DNA from: Acidobacteriota bacterium
GTDB taxonomy: Bacteria > Acidobacteriota > Blastocatellia > Pyrinomonadales > Pyrinomonadaceae
Length of the DNA stretch: 34,946 nt
Assembly: GCA_029777145.1 (NCBI GenBank)
Contig: JAKOSS010000302.1
Coordinates: forward strand, 1-34,946
Reading direction: 5' to 3'
The translations under genes and the position numbers were made by a program. Position 1 is the stretch's first letter; the number at the start of each line of letters is the position of its first letter. A model generated the notes under the pieces. The model ran no database searches. It was not told the origin of the DNA and was given only the letters and a program-made list of their open reading frames with translations. Shown one piece after another: positions 27,313 through 34,912 of the stretch.

Positions 27313-28231
27313 GCTTCCAATTTCTTTCATAAAACACGCCGTCGTTGAAGCCCTGGATCGAACCGTCGTGTTCGGCGAGTTCGAGTCGCTTTTGCGCGAC
27401 CAAACAGTATTGTTCGTCTTTCTCGACGGCGCAGAAGTTCCGTCCGAGTTTCTTCGCGACGACGGCCGTCGTGCCGCTTCCGGCGAACGGATCGAGCACG
27501 AGATCGCCTTCATTCGTCGACGCGAGGATGACCTTCGCCAAAAGCTTTTCGGGCTTTTGCGTAGGATGATCCGTGTTCTCCGGCATCGACCAGAAAGGCA
27601 CCGTCAGATCCGTCCAGATGTTCGACGGGTGCGTCAGCCGATGGTTTCCGTCATCGCCGCGCTCCCAGTCTTTCGGCTCCCCGTCTGATGTGTACGGCGC
27701 GATCACGCGTCGTTTTATTTTCACCGCCTCGACGTTGAACGTGTACGAATCAGAAACCGTGAAAAACCAAATGTCCTCCGACGAATTCTTCCAGTTCCGC
27801 TTCGCTCCGCGGCCCTTTTCCCGCTCCCAGGTGATGCGGTTTTGAAGTTTGAAGCAACGCGATCCGGCGCGCTCGATCGCGGCCGACGAACGCCAGTCGC
27901 CGCAGATATAAACCGATGCCGTCGGTTTCAGGAGCCGGACGCATTTGCCGAGCCAGGAATCGAGCCAAACCTCGTATTCATCAGCCGAGGTCTGCTTGAA
28001 ATTCTCCTCGCCGAAAATTTTCGTCAGATTGTACGGCGGATCGGCGAACAGCAGGTCGAATGACGCATCGGGCAGCTTGTCGAGGATCGCGAGCGCGTCG
28101 CCGCAGATCAACTTATTAAGACATTCCGCCGCGTTGGTTCCAAACTTCGCCCGCAGTTGTTCGATCTCCGCCGGTGCGACCTCGATCGTCCGGTTTCGCG
28201 GAGCGCGCTTTTTTTGTTGCGGCGCGGACAT
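27308..28231 (-). CDS. Beta-class DNA methyltransferase (N4/N6-amino), orphan
   Basis: This 307-residue methyltransferase has the catalytic D-P-P-Y (64-67) before the SAM-binding D-P-F-A-G-S-G (247-253), which is the beta order. H-P-T-Q-K-P (222-227) precedes the SAM motif as usual. It should methylate adenine (or cytosine N4) in a fixed DNA site. No restriction endonuclease or specificity gene is adjacent, so a regulatory or housekeeping role is possible. It starts 10 nt after the M20 peptidase stop. Its final Q codon and stop are part of the GCTCACT repeat. Confidence 0.93.
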   Translation of the reverse strand: MSAPQQKKRAPRNRTIEVAPAEIEQLRAKFGTNAAECLNKLICGDALAILDKLPDASFDLLFADPPYNLTKIFGEENFKQTSADEYEVWLDSWLGKCVRLLKPTASVYICGDWRSSAAIERAGSRCFKLQNRITWEREKGRGAKRNWKNSSEDIWFFTVSDSYTFNVEAVKIKRRVIAPYTSDGEPKDWERGDDGNHRLTHPSNIWTDLTVPFWSMPENTDHPTQKPEKLLAKVILASTNEGDLVLDPFAGSGTTAVVAKKLGRNFCAVEKDEQYCLVAQKRLELAEHDGSIQGFNDGVFYERNWKQ

Positions 28232-28241
28232 AGTTCGCAGG

Positions 28242-29375
28242 TTACTTTTCGAGGATCAACCGGGCGAGTAGTAACGCACGCTTCGGAATGTCGTCGACAA
28301 GGACGTATTCGTCGAGCGTGTGTGCACCGTTTCCCGTGATTCCCAGGCCGTCGAGCAATGGAACTCCAAGCGCCGCGACAAAATTGCCGTCCGAGGCCCC
28401 GCCGACAGTCGTTTCACCGAGTTCGTATCCGAATTTGAGTGCCGTCTTGCGTGCCCTTTCGTAGAGTTTGAGCACCGCCCGACTGCGTTCCATCGGCGGA
28501 CGATTTATCTCGCCGATCACCTCGACGCGGACCTTTGGGTCGAATGGCTTCAGATTCGTGATCGCCTTTTCGATCCGCGCGGCCTCTTTCATCGACAGGA
28601 ATCGGACATCGACCTCGCATTCTGCTTCGGCCGGAATGACATTCGACGCCGTTCCGCCCGAAACGAGGCAGACGTTGACCGTCGTGCCCTTTTCGAGATC
28701 GTTCAGCTCATGAAGTCTCTGAATCTGGCGTGCAAGTTCGAGAACGGCCGACGCGCCTTTCTCAGGCTCGAGACCGGCATGCGCCGGAATCCCATGCGTC
28801 TTGATCGTGAACATCCCGGTCCCTTTCCGGCCGGTTTTCGCGCGGCCGTCCGCCGACGGCTCGCAAACCAACGCGTATTCGGCGTTCGCCGCTTCGCGCT
28901 CGACGATCGGCCGCCCTGATTGGCTTCCGATCTCTTCGTCGCAGCTGAGCAGGATCGTAACCGGCCGCGGCGGCGTCAGTCCGAATTCCTTGAACGCCCG
29001 CAGGACTTCGAGAATGACGACGATGTTCGCCTTCATATCGAACGTCCCACAGCCGTACAAACGCCCGTCCTCGATGCGCGTCGGATTGCGTTCCTTCGTA
29101 CCTCGCGGATGCACGGTGTCGGTATGGCCCAGCAGCAGAACCGGTTTTTCGTCGCCGCCAAAAGCCCGGACGACCAAATGCTCGCCGAAGCCTTCGACCG
29201 GAATTCGCTCGATCCGGAAGTCGTCCGAGATCCGTCGCAATTCGTCCTCGATCCAGACGACGGCCATTCGGCTGCCGGCCTCGTCGCGCGACGGCGACTC
29301 GATCTCGACCAGCTGTTGAATCCGCCGGATCGTTCGATCGAGCCGTTCCTCAAAAAACGTTTGCAGTTGATCCAT
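28242..29375 (-). CDS. M20 family metallopeptidase (carboxypeptidase G2-like)
   Basis: This 377-residue zinc peptidase has metal ligands His84 and Asp86 (L-L-G-H-T-D-T-V), bridging Asp113 in G-T-F-D-M-K, catalytic Glu147 with Glu148 (C-D-E-E-I-G) and a C-terminal His in N-G-A-H-T-L-D-E-Y. The dimerisation domain lies between. ATG at 29375 is taken because it opens the conserved helix 5 nt after the nuclease stop; the frame is open to 29561 inside that gene. It is probably cytoplasmic, removing C-terminal Glu or similar residues from peptides or conjugates. Confidence 0.92.
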   Translation of the reverse strand: MDQLQTFFEERLDRTIRRIQQLVEIESPSRDEAGSRMAVVWIEDELRRISDDFRIERIPVEGFGEHLVVRAFGGDEKPVLLLGHTDTVHPRGTKERNPTRIEDGRLYGCGTFDMKANIVVILEVLRAFKEFGLTPPRPVTILLSCDEEIGSQSGRPIVEREAANAEYALVCEPSADGRAKTGRKGTGMFTIKTHGIPAHAGLEPEKGASAVLELARQIQRLHELNDLEKGTTVNVCLVSGGTASNVIPAEAECEVDVRFLSMKEAARIEKAITNLKPFDPKVRVEVIGEINRPPMERSRAVLKLYERARKTALKFGYELGETTVGGASDGNFVAALGVPLLDGLGITGNGAHTLDEYVLVDDIPKRALLLARLILEK

Positions 29376-29380
29376 TGAAA

Positions 29381-30325
29381 CTAATTTGAACCGCCGAAGA
29401 TCTGGTTGAGCGTTTCTCCCATCCGGTAGCCGGCTTCCGCCAGTTGCTTTTCGGCGATCTTGAACGCTTGTTTCTGATAGGCCGGCGACGGCATTTTCTC
29501 CCTCGCCAGCGATTCGGGAAAGACCTCTGTCGAGGCGATGGCGAAACTCTCCTTTTGCCACGCCGAATAATCGGAAAGCTCCAGATTCGAGCCGAAGGAG
29601 ACGAACGGATATTTCTTCATGATCTTGTCGGCGATCGGGATCAAATAGATGGCATCGGGCGCATCGTTCTTTCTCGCGATCGAGCGGCTGATGATCGAAT
29701 CCCAGAACCAGTGCAAATTCGACTGATTCTCACGCGGCGTGTCCTTCGGCGTCAGCAAAAAGAGATTTCCGCCCTGATCGCCTTTCGGTTCGAGTTCGGT
29801 CACACGCGCCGAAGTGTGGAGAGGTTGGTGGATGTCGCCCGAAAGATGCATGAACCACGCGATGGCGATCGCCTTTTCCGCATCGGAGGCGTTGGAATTC
29901 CGCATTGTCTTTTCGCTTTCGGCGAGCTGTTCGACCGCCTTGCCGCCGTCTTCGTTCGGATTCGGAAGGATCGTCACCTTGCCGTTCTCGAGTTTCCAAA
30001 ACGTGTCGGCGTAATGCCAGTTTCCGCGATGAAACTTGTAACGCAGCGGGAAATTTCGGTCGCGGACGATGTCGGACCAACAGGCCGCGATCATAAAGAA
30101 CTCACGCTGTTTGGCTGCGGTCGAGCGTGAATCCTGCGGAAATAGTTCCGCCAATCCCGATTCTTCCGGCGCTTTTGACAGTATGGCGACGATCTTCTCG
30201 CGAGCCGCCGGCGAAAGTCTTTGCCAGGCAATGTAGGCGCTGATCTTATGTCCGACGTCGTTCCAGCCGAATGTCGTTACGCAGAACGACAGCAACAGCG
30301 CGGATGCAATTACAAACTTCTTCAT
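29381..30325 (-). CDS. S1/P1 family nuclease (secreted, three-zinc)
   Basis: This 314-residue exported protein would have Trp21 as its first mature residue after a signal peptide ending T-T-F-G. A zinc-bound N-terminal Trp is the hallmark of S1/P1 nucleases. His26 (D-V-G-H-K), the W-H-Y-A-D-T segment and H-L-S-G-D-I-H-Q-P-L-H supply further zinc ligands. It would degrade single-stranded nucleic acids or 3'-nucleotides outside the cytoplasm. It leads a minus-strand operon with the M20 peptidase (5-nt gap) and the DNA methyltransferase (10-nt gap). Confidence 0.94.
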   Translation of the reverse strand: MKKFVIASALLLSFCVTTFGWNDVGHKISAYIAWQRLSPAAREKIVAILSKAPEESGLAELFPQDSRSTAAKQREFFMIAACWSDIVRDRNFPLRYKFHRGNWHYADTFWKLENGKVTILPNPNEDGGKAVEQLAESEKTMRNSNASDAEKAIAIAWFMHLSGDIHQPLHTSARVTELEPKGDQGGNLFLLTPKDTPRENQSNLHWFWDSIISRSIARKNDAPDAIYLIPIADKIMKKYPFVSFGSNLELSDYSAWQKESFAIASTEVFPESLAREKMPSPAYQKQAFKIAEKQLAEAGYRMGETLNQIFGGSN

Positions 30326-30428
30326 GATTATTTTCCCGATTTTTTCTTCCTTGAATGGAAGATTTTATCGAACTTGGGTGTTTATAAAAAGCGGATAAGC
30401 AAGTTTTGGGACGAGTGCCTCGGGCAAA

Positions 30429-30516
30429 GGTTTTTCGCGAATTTACATCTCAGTAAATGCAAAAACCGTCTTCAAGGGCGTTCTTAGGTACGGAAGGTTG
30501 CTGGATATTTCAGCAA
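30429..30516 (+). promoter_or_regulatory. Structured leader with two stem-loops before the small zinc protein
   Basis: Stem-loop 1 (30429-30467): GGTTTTT pairs with AAAAACC, and inside it TTTAC pairs with GTAAA. Stem-loop 2 (30498-30516): TTGCTG pairs with CAGCAA across a 7-nt loop. It ends just before the AAGAGGT ribosome binding site of the gene at 30532. The position suggests control of translation; no known riboswitch class is recognised. Confidence 0.4.
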
Positions 30517-30531
30517 AAAGAGGTAATACCG

Positions 30532-30792
30532 ATGGAATTGATTTTGGATCAGAATCTTATTACGAACGGAACAGCTTCCCGCAACGAGCAGGTTTTCGGG
30601 GAGAAGATCGGAATCATGGGCAAAATTTTCGGTTGCTGGCACAAGGAACTCAGCCGCCCGTTCACAAACAAAAGATCGTCGTATCGCTCGTGCCTGAATT
30701 GCGGCGCGATGAAGCGGTTCGACACCGAAAGCCTCAAGACTTTCGGACCGTTTTACCACCCACCGGTAATATCGCCGGATTCCGTGCGATAA
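30532..30792 (+). CDS. Small putative zinc-binding protein, 86 residues
   Basis: The core reads G-C-W-H-K-E-L-S-R-P-F (34-44) and S-C-L-N-C-G (53-58), offering Cys35, His37, Cys54 and Cys57 as a four-ligand zinc site, and ends T-F-G-P-F-Y. I recall similar small proteins in Acidobacteriota, without known role. The ATG at 30532 is supported by AGAGGT 8 nt upstream; an earlier in-frame ATG at 30457 would run through the leader hairpin and has no ribosome binding site. A terminator follows. It is the only plus-strand gene between 25.5 kb and the end. Confidence 0.75.
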   Translation: MELILDQNLITNGTASRNEQVFGEKIGIMGKIFGCWHKELSRPFTNKRSSYRSCLNCGAMKRFDTESLKTFGPFYHPPVISPDSVR

Positions 30793-30835
30793 AGACCCGT
30801 CCTGTCCGCCTGCCAAACAAAATACCCCCCGGAAG

Positions 30836-30861
30836 CGCAGCCACCCAATCGGCTGCGTTTT
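30836..30861 (+). terminator. Intrinsic terminator of the small zinc-protein gene
   Basis: CGCAGCC (30836-30842) pairs with GGCTGCG (30851-30857) across an 8-nt loop, followed by TTTTCAATTT. Confidence 0.75.
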
Positions 30862-30876
30862 CAATTTGACTGGAAC

Positions 30877-30950
30877 GCAAGCGTCTCGCTTGCAATGAGC
30901 GCGGAGCGCGAAACGTCACGGTTTGCTGCGTATCGATCGCCCTCCGATCG
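30877..30950. repeat. Cluster of four small hairpins (REP-like element)
   Basis: Successive inverted repeats: GCAAGCG-TCT-CGCTTGC (30877-30893), GCGC-GGA-GCGC (30899-30909), AAAC-N6-GTTT (30911-30924) and CGATCG-CCCTC-CGATCG (30934-30950). It lies between two convergent genes and ends at a short AAATCTA repeat. Confidence 0.55.
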
Positions 30951-30951
30951 C

Positions 30952-30972
30952 AAATCTAAAATCTAAAATTCA
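30952..30972 (-). repeat. Short heptanucleotide repeat AAATCTA/AAATTCA
   Basis: Units AAATCTA, AAATCTA and AAATTCA (plus strand). The dapF-like stop codon (30965-30963) is inside the second unit. Confidence 0.6.
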
Positions 30973-31811
30973 AAGTTTCCGCTGAAGATGAAATCGGCAC
31001 GGCCGAGGATGAGGATCTCGTCGTCGTCGCGCCAGGTGACGACGGTCGTTCCGCCTTCCGAGTGAACGTTGACGCGTCGGTCGGTTTCGCCGCGAAATGC
31101 CGTGAGGACAGCCGCCCCGCTCGAGCATGTTCCCGAGGCCGCGGTCTCGCCGGCGCCCCGCTCCCAAATGCGCAGTTCGATGTTTCCGCGATCGATCACC
31201 TTAACAAAAACTATGTTCGCACGATCGGGGAATGACGGGTGAGTCTCGAGTTCGCGCCCGATGCTTCGCCAATCAAAGTCGAAATTCTGGACGAAGACAC
31301 ACGCCACCGGATTCCCGACGTTGACGCATGAAACCTGCAGCGAGTGATTCGCGAGCGCGACCGGTTGGTCGATGACCGAGAGCAAACGATCGGGTGACAA
31401 GAACGGCACTTCGTCGGAAGCGAGTTTCGGCTTTCCGATCTCGGCGTCGAAGAAGTAATGCCCGACGCCCTCGGATCCGACTAGCCGATAATTCTTGACG
31501 CCGGTCCGCATTTTCAGCCGCAGGATCGGATCGGACCAGAGATCCTTGAAGTATGCGTAAGCGACCGCGCAACGTGTTCCGTTGCCGGAAAATCCAGCCT
31601 CGGTTCCGTCGGGGTTTATGATCCGACATGAGAAATCGGCATTCGGATCGACGATCTTCTCAAGGATCGCGATCCCGTCCGATCCGACCCCGGTGTGACG
31701 GTTACAGAATGCTTTCGTGAATTCGCCAATGTCCGCGATGCCCGCGAGCTGCGCCGCTTCGATGACGACGTAGTCATTTCCAAAGCCGTGGAATTTTGAA
31801 AAGGCGATCAT
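30963..31811 (-). CDS. dapF: DapF homologue (diaminopimelate epimerase fold) lacking both catalytic cysteines
   Basis: This 282-residue protein follows DapF throughout: F-H-G-F-G-N-D-Y-V-V at the start, G-x-G-S-D-G, N-P-D-G-T-E-A, S-C-V-N-V-G-N-P and W-E-R-G-A-G-E-T. DapF interconverts LL- and meso-diaminopimelate using two cysteines. Here the first position (before G-N-G-T-R-C) is Ser75 and the second (E-T-A-A-S-G-T) is Ser226; nearby Cys81 and Cys229 are not at the catalytic places. It may be a weak epimerase, another racemase or dehydratase, or a binding protein. ATG at 31811 matches the family start; the frame is open to 31850 through repeat-derived DNA. Confidence 0.85.
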   Translation of the reverse strand: MIAFSKFHGFGNDYVVIEAAQLAGIADIGEFTKAFCNRHTGVGSDGIAILEKIVDPNADFSCRIINPDGTEAGFSGNGTRCAVAYAYFKDLWSDPILRLKMRTGVKNYRLVGSEGVGHYFFDAEIGKPKLASDEVPFLSPDRLLSVIDQPVALANHSLQVSCVNVGNPVACVFVQNFDFDWRSIGRELETHPSFPDRANIVFVKVIDRGNIELRIWERGAGETAASGTCSSGAAVLTAFRGETDRRVNVHSEGGTTVVTWRDDDEILILGRADFIFSGNFEF

Positions 31812-31835
31812 AGCTTCGTAGTAGACGGTACGCCA

Positions 31836-31870
31836 ATTTGCGATTTTCAATTTACGATTTGCGATCGTCG
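31836..31870 (+). repeat. Degenerate heptanucleotide repeat ATTTGCG type, five units
   Basis: ATTTGCG, ATTTTCA, ATTTACG, ATTTGCG and ATCGTCG follow each other at period 7 just upstream of the dapF-like start. Confidence 0.6.
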
Positions 31871-31884
31871 AAATATGATCGGCC

Positions 31885-31933
31885 CGTCTACCGTCTACCG
31901 TCTACCGTCTACCGTCTACCGTCTACCGTCTTC
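31885..31933 (+). repeat. Heptanucleotide repeat CGTCTAC x7
   Basis: Six perfect CGTCTAC units and one CGTCTTC. On the minus strand this is GTAGACG, the family found at 25463. Confidence 0.95.
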
Positions 31934-31942
31934 TGGTTCGGA

Positions 31943-31998
31943 ATAACTGATATCGGATAGCTGAAAACTGATAACTGACTGCTCACTGCTCACTGCTC
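31943..31998 (+). repeat. Heptanucleotide repeats ATAACTG x5 and ACTGCTC x3
   Basis: ATAACTG, ATATCGG, ATAGCTG, AAAACTG and ATAACTG, then three ACTGCTC units. The boundary of the last unit contains the stop codon (31999-31997) of the M28 peptidase gene. Confidence 0.88.
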
Positions 31999-33751
31999 AC
32001 TGTCTCGCTTGCGGCTTGACCTTGTACGTCAGCGTTTCATCGCCGCGTTTGACGACGATCTCGTACTCGGTGTCCGCCTTCAGATCGCCAAGCACGTAAA
32101 CGTAGTCCTGAACGCTGCGGATCTCCTTGCCAGCGAACTTGATGATCTTGTCGCCAGCCTTGATTCCGGCGAGCGCCGCCGGACCGCCGTCACGGACGCC
32201 GTCGAGCAGCATTCCGTCGTTCGATTCGCCGTAACCGGGGACGACGCCGATCGTCACCGCGAATCCGCGGCGGCCTTCGCCCTGCCCCGAACTTTGCGCG
32301 ACCTTGTATGTCGGCCGTTTCGGGTTCCAATCGAGAAAGTTTCCGATATCGACGACATATTCGACCAACGTCTTCAGCCCGGCGTAGTTTATCTTTTCCG
32401 CGGTATCGGACGGTTTGTGATAGTCCTCGTGCGTACCGGTGAAGAAAAACAGCACCGGCATCTGCTTCGCGTAGAACGATGCGTGATCTGACGGGCCGTA
32501 GCCGTCCTCGCTCAGTTGAAGAGAGAATCGGTACGAACTTTCGGGAGCGGTCGGAGTGAAACTCGCACCCTTTCGCGGACCGTAAACCGGCGGAATGACC
32601 TCGTTCTTTTTGGTCACGAGCTCGCGCCATTCTTCCGCCGTCCCGATGCCGCCGACGTTGAGCTTTTTATCCTTAAGACGCCCGACCATGTCCAGATTGA
32701 GCATCGCGATGCACTTGTCGAGCGGGTAAAGCGGGTTGTTGACGTAAAACTTCGAGCCGAGAAGACCTTCTTCCTCGCCGCTGAAGCTGATGAAGATCAG
32801 CGTGCGTTTGTTCTTGCCTTTCGCAGCGTACTGTCTCGCGACCTCGATCAGCGCGGCGGTTCCGGAGGCGTTGTCGTCCGCGCCGTGATGGATCTCGGTC
32901 GAATTGATCGCGAGCGACCCTTGTCCGCCGTGTCCGAGGTGATCGTAATGCGCGCCGAAGACGATAGCTTCGTCCTTGAGTTTCGGATCGGTTCCCGGCA
33001 AGTAGCCGACGACGTTGTATGCGTCGGCGGTCTTTTTTACCAAGTCAATTTTGACGGAAACCGAGGAGTCATCTTTTCGTTTCTCCGCGATCAATCTCTC
33101 CGAGACAACCAACACCGGAATCCCGGCGTCGCCGAGATTGTCGTAATTGAGCTTCCGGTATTTCGAAACATCGCCGGCGATGATCAAGCCTTTTGCGCCG
33201 GCGTCGCGCGCGATCGTTGCCTTCCGACGATTATCGTACGAAGCGAAATTACGATCAGGTACGGTGTCGGTCGCAATGACAACCTTGCCTTTCACGTCGA
33301 GCCCGCGGTAATCGTCATGGCCGAGCGTCGTCGCCGAAATGCCATAACCGACATCGATCATCTTCGCGGTCTCGAACGAAGTCGCGCTTGAGAATGCCAG
33401 CGGCATCCAATCTTCTCCGACCTTGAGGGCGTTCTTTTCGTCGCCGTAAAACGACAGGGCATTTCCCGCGCCGAGCGTCATCGCCGTGACGTGCGGGAAG
33501 GTTTGCAGAAAACTCGGCTTCCCGAGTCCGTCCTTGGAACGCGGCTTCAGCTTGTATTGACGAAACATCTTCTCAACGTATTTCGCTGCGAGATTCGCGC
33601 CGGGTTCGCCGGTCCGGCGTCCCTCGAGCGCGTCCGACGCGAGGTATGCGACGCTCGCGCGAAGATTGCGGTCGACAATGTCGACCTTCTGCGCCGGGAT
33701 GCTGATTACGAAGGAAAGAAGAAGAAGGAAGGAAAGAAATGATTTGCGCAT
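31997..33751 (-). CDS. Exported M28 aminopeptidase with PA and PDZ domains
   Basis: This 584-residue protein has a signal peptide (residues 1-20, ending I-P-A-Q). A PA-type insert (about 110-230) precedes the M28 core: G-A-H-Y-D-H-L-G, G-A-D-D-N-A-S-G, S-G-E-E-E-G, L-N-L-D-M-V-G-R and S-D-H-A-S-F supply the two-zinc site. The last 90 residues are a PDZ domain (P-A-A-L-A-G-I-K-A-G-D-K-I). It likely trims N-terminal residues from peptides in the periplasm or outside. ATG at 33751 has AGGTG 6 nt upstream, better than a TTG at 33778. The stop and last Gln lie in the ACTGCTC repeat. Confidence 0.94.
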   Translation of the reverse strand: MRKSFLSFLLLLSFVISIPAQKVDIVDRNLRASVAYLASDALEGRRTGEPGANLAAKYVEKMFRQYKLKPRSKDGLGKPSFLQTFPHVTAMTLGAGNALSFYGDEKNALKVGEDWMPLAFSSATSFETAKMIDVGYGISATTLGHDDYRGLDVKGKVVIATDTVPDRNFASYDNRRKATIARDAGAKGLIIAGDVSKYRKLNYDNLGDAGIPVLVVSERLIAEKRKDDSSVSVKIDLVKKTADAYNVVGYLPGTDPKLKDEAIVFGAHYDHLGHGGQGSLAINSTEIHHGADDNASGTAALIEVARQYAAKGKNKRTLIFISFSGEEEGLLGSKFYVNNPLYPLDKCIAMLNLDMVGRLKDKKLNVGGIGTAEEWRELVTKKNEVIPPVYGPRKGASFTPTAPESSYRFSLQLSEDGYGPSDHASFYAKQMPVLFFFTGTHEDYHKPSDTAEKINYAGLKTLVEYVVDIGNFLDWNPKRPTYKVAQSSGQGEGRRGFAVTIGVVPGYGESNDGMLLDGVRDGGPAALAGIKAGDKIIKFAGKEIRSVQDYVYVLGDLKADTEYEIVVKRGDETLTYKVKPQARQ

Positions 33752-33772
33752 GATGTCACCTAGGTGTTTAAG

Positions 33773-33853
33773 ATTCAAAATTCAAAATTCAAAACCAGGG
33801 CACAAGATTTTCTTCCGCCTTGATATTGGAATTTTGAATCTTGAATCATTGAA
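33773..33853 (+). repeat. Inverted pair of heptanucleotide tracts (ATTCAAA and TTTTGAA)
   Basis: Three ATTCAAA units (33773-33793) and, 38 nt on, TTTTGAA, TCTTGAA and TCATTGAA (33832-33853). The two tracts are complementary and could fold as a long A+T-rich hairpin between the TolB-like gene and the M28 gene. Confidence 0.7.
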
Positions 33854-33856
33854 TTT

Positions 33857-33873
33857 GATCGCGTTCCGCGATC
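33857..33873 (-). terminator. Perfect hairpin at the end of the TolB-like gene
   Basis: GATCGCG-TTC-CGCGATC forms a 7-bp stem that overlaps the TGA of the minus-strand gene. No T-run follows, so it may be a weak terminator or an mRNA-end stabiliser. Confidence 0.4.
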
Positions 33874-34912
33874 AGTCAACCCAATCGGCGATAAAGACGT
33901 TCGTTTCGCCGGTTTTCGCGGCGTTGCGGTTCGATGCAAAAACGATCTTCTTGCCGTCGGGCGAAAACATCGGGAAACCGTCAAAAGTTTCGTTGTACGT
34001 GATCCGCTCGAGACCCGTTCCGTCGACGTTGATCATCGCGAGATCGAAATTGCGCTTGCGCGGATCGCTCGCAAAATAATTCGTACAGAAAATGATCTTC
34101 TTGCCGTCGGGTGTGAAATACGGAGCGAAGCTCGCGGCGTTCAGATTGGTCACCTGACGTTTGTTCGAGCCGTCGGCGCTCATCACCCAAACCTCGAAGG
34201 TCGTCGGGACGATCAGGTGCTGCGCCAGCAGATCCTTGTAGCGTTTGATATCGGCCTCTGTCTTCGGATGCGATCCCCGGTAAACGATCATCTTGCTGTC
34301 GGGCGAGAAAAACGCGCCGCCGTCATAGCCGAGCTCGTTCGTCAAACGCTTGACGTTCTTGCCGTCGATGTCCATCGAGTAAAGATCGAGATCACCGTCA
34401 CGCTCGGACGTAAAAACGATCTTTTTGCCGTTCGGCGAGACGGTCGCCTCGGCGTCATAACCCGGCGTCGTCGTCAGCGGTTTGATGTTCGTCCCGTCAA
34501 CGTTGGAAACATAGATGTCGTAATCCGGATAGATCGCCCAAACATAACCCTGCGTAAAATCCGGATTCGGCGGACATTCTTTCGCACCCCGATAGGTCGA
34601 AGCATAAACGACCTTCTTTCCGCCTTTCAAAAAATAGGAACAGGTCGTGCGGCCTTCGCCGTTCGAGATCATCTTGACGTCCGAGCCGTCGATGTTCATC
34701 GAAAATATCTGGTCGCATTGAAGTTCGTCCCGTTTCGACTGAAAGATCAGCTTCTTGCCGTCGAACGAAAAGTAAGCTTCGGCGTTTTCACCCGAAAACG
34801 TCAGTTGCTTGATGTTCTTGAAATGCTTCTCGCCCTCGAATTTGAGCGGGTCTGTTTGGGCGGCGACAGAAATGACCGCGGACAGCGCGATCAGGAGTGA
34901 CAAAAATCTCAT
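33872..34912 (-). CDS. Exported TolB-like (PD40) beta-propeller protein
   Basis: This 346-residue protein has a signal peptide (1-18, ending S-V-A-A-Q) and about six PD40 repeats. Each reads like F-S-P-D-G-K-K-I-V-F-x-S-x-R followed by D-I/L-Y-x-M-x-x-D-G-x-N-x-x-x-L-T. Such propellers act as periplasmic or secreted binding scaffolds. It lacks the TolB N-terminal domain and no Tol-Pal genes are seen, so it should not be called TolB. The start codon has GGGAAGGA about 20 nt upstream, which is far for a ribosome binding site. The gene is complete within the window. Confidence 0.9.
   Translation of the reverse strand: MRFLSLLIALSAVISVAAQTDPLKFEGEKHFKNIKQLTFSGENAEAYFSFDGKKLIFQSKRDELQCDQIFSMNIDGSDVKMISNGEGRTTCSYFLKGGKKVVYASTYRGAKECPPNPDFTQGYVWAIYPDYDIYVSNVDGTNIKPLTTTPGYDAEATVSPNGKKIVFTSERDGDLDLYSMDIDGKNVKRLTNELGYDGGAFFSPDSKMIVYRGSHPKTEADIKRYKDLLAQHLIVPTTFEVWVMSADGSNKRQVTNLNAASFAPYFTPDGKKIIFCTNYFASDPRKRNFDLAMINVDGTGLERITYNETFDGFPMFSPDGKKIVFASNRNAAKTGETNVFIADWVD

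Noticed and set aside
27308..28231. A full restriction-modification system
   Set aside because: The neighbours are exonuclease III and an M20 peptidase, both recognisable housekeeping-type enzymes; no restriction endonuclease is seen.
29376..29561. A longer M20 peptidase starting at 29561
   Set aside because: The extra N-terminus would lie inside the S1/P1 nuclease gene and does not resemble the family; the ATG at 29375 fits the conserved start.
33872..34912. TolB of the Tol-Pal system
   Set aside because: Only PD40 repeats are present; the TolB N-terminal domain and neighbouring tolQ, tolR, tolA and pal genes are missing.
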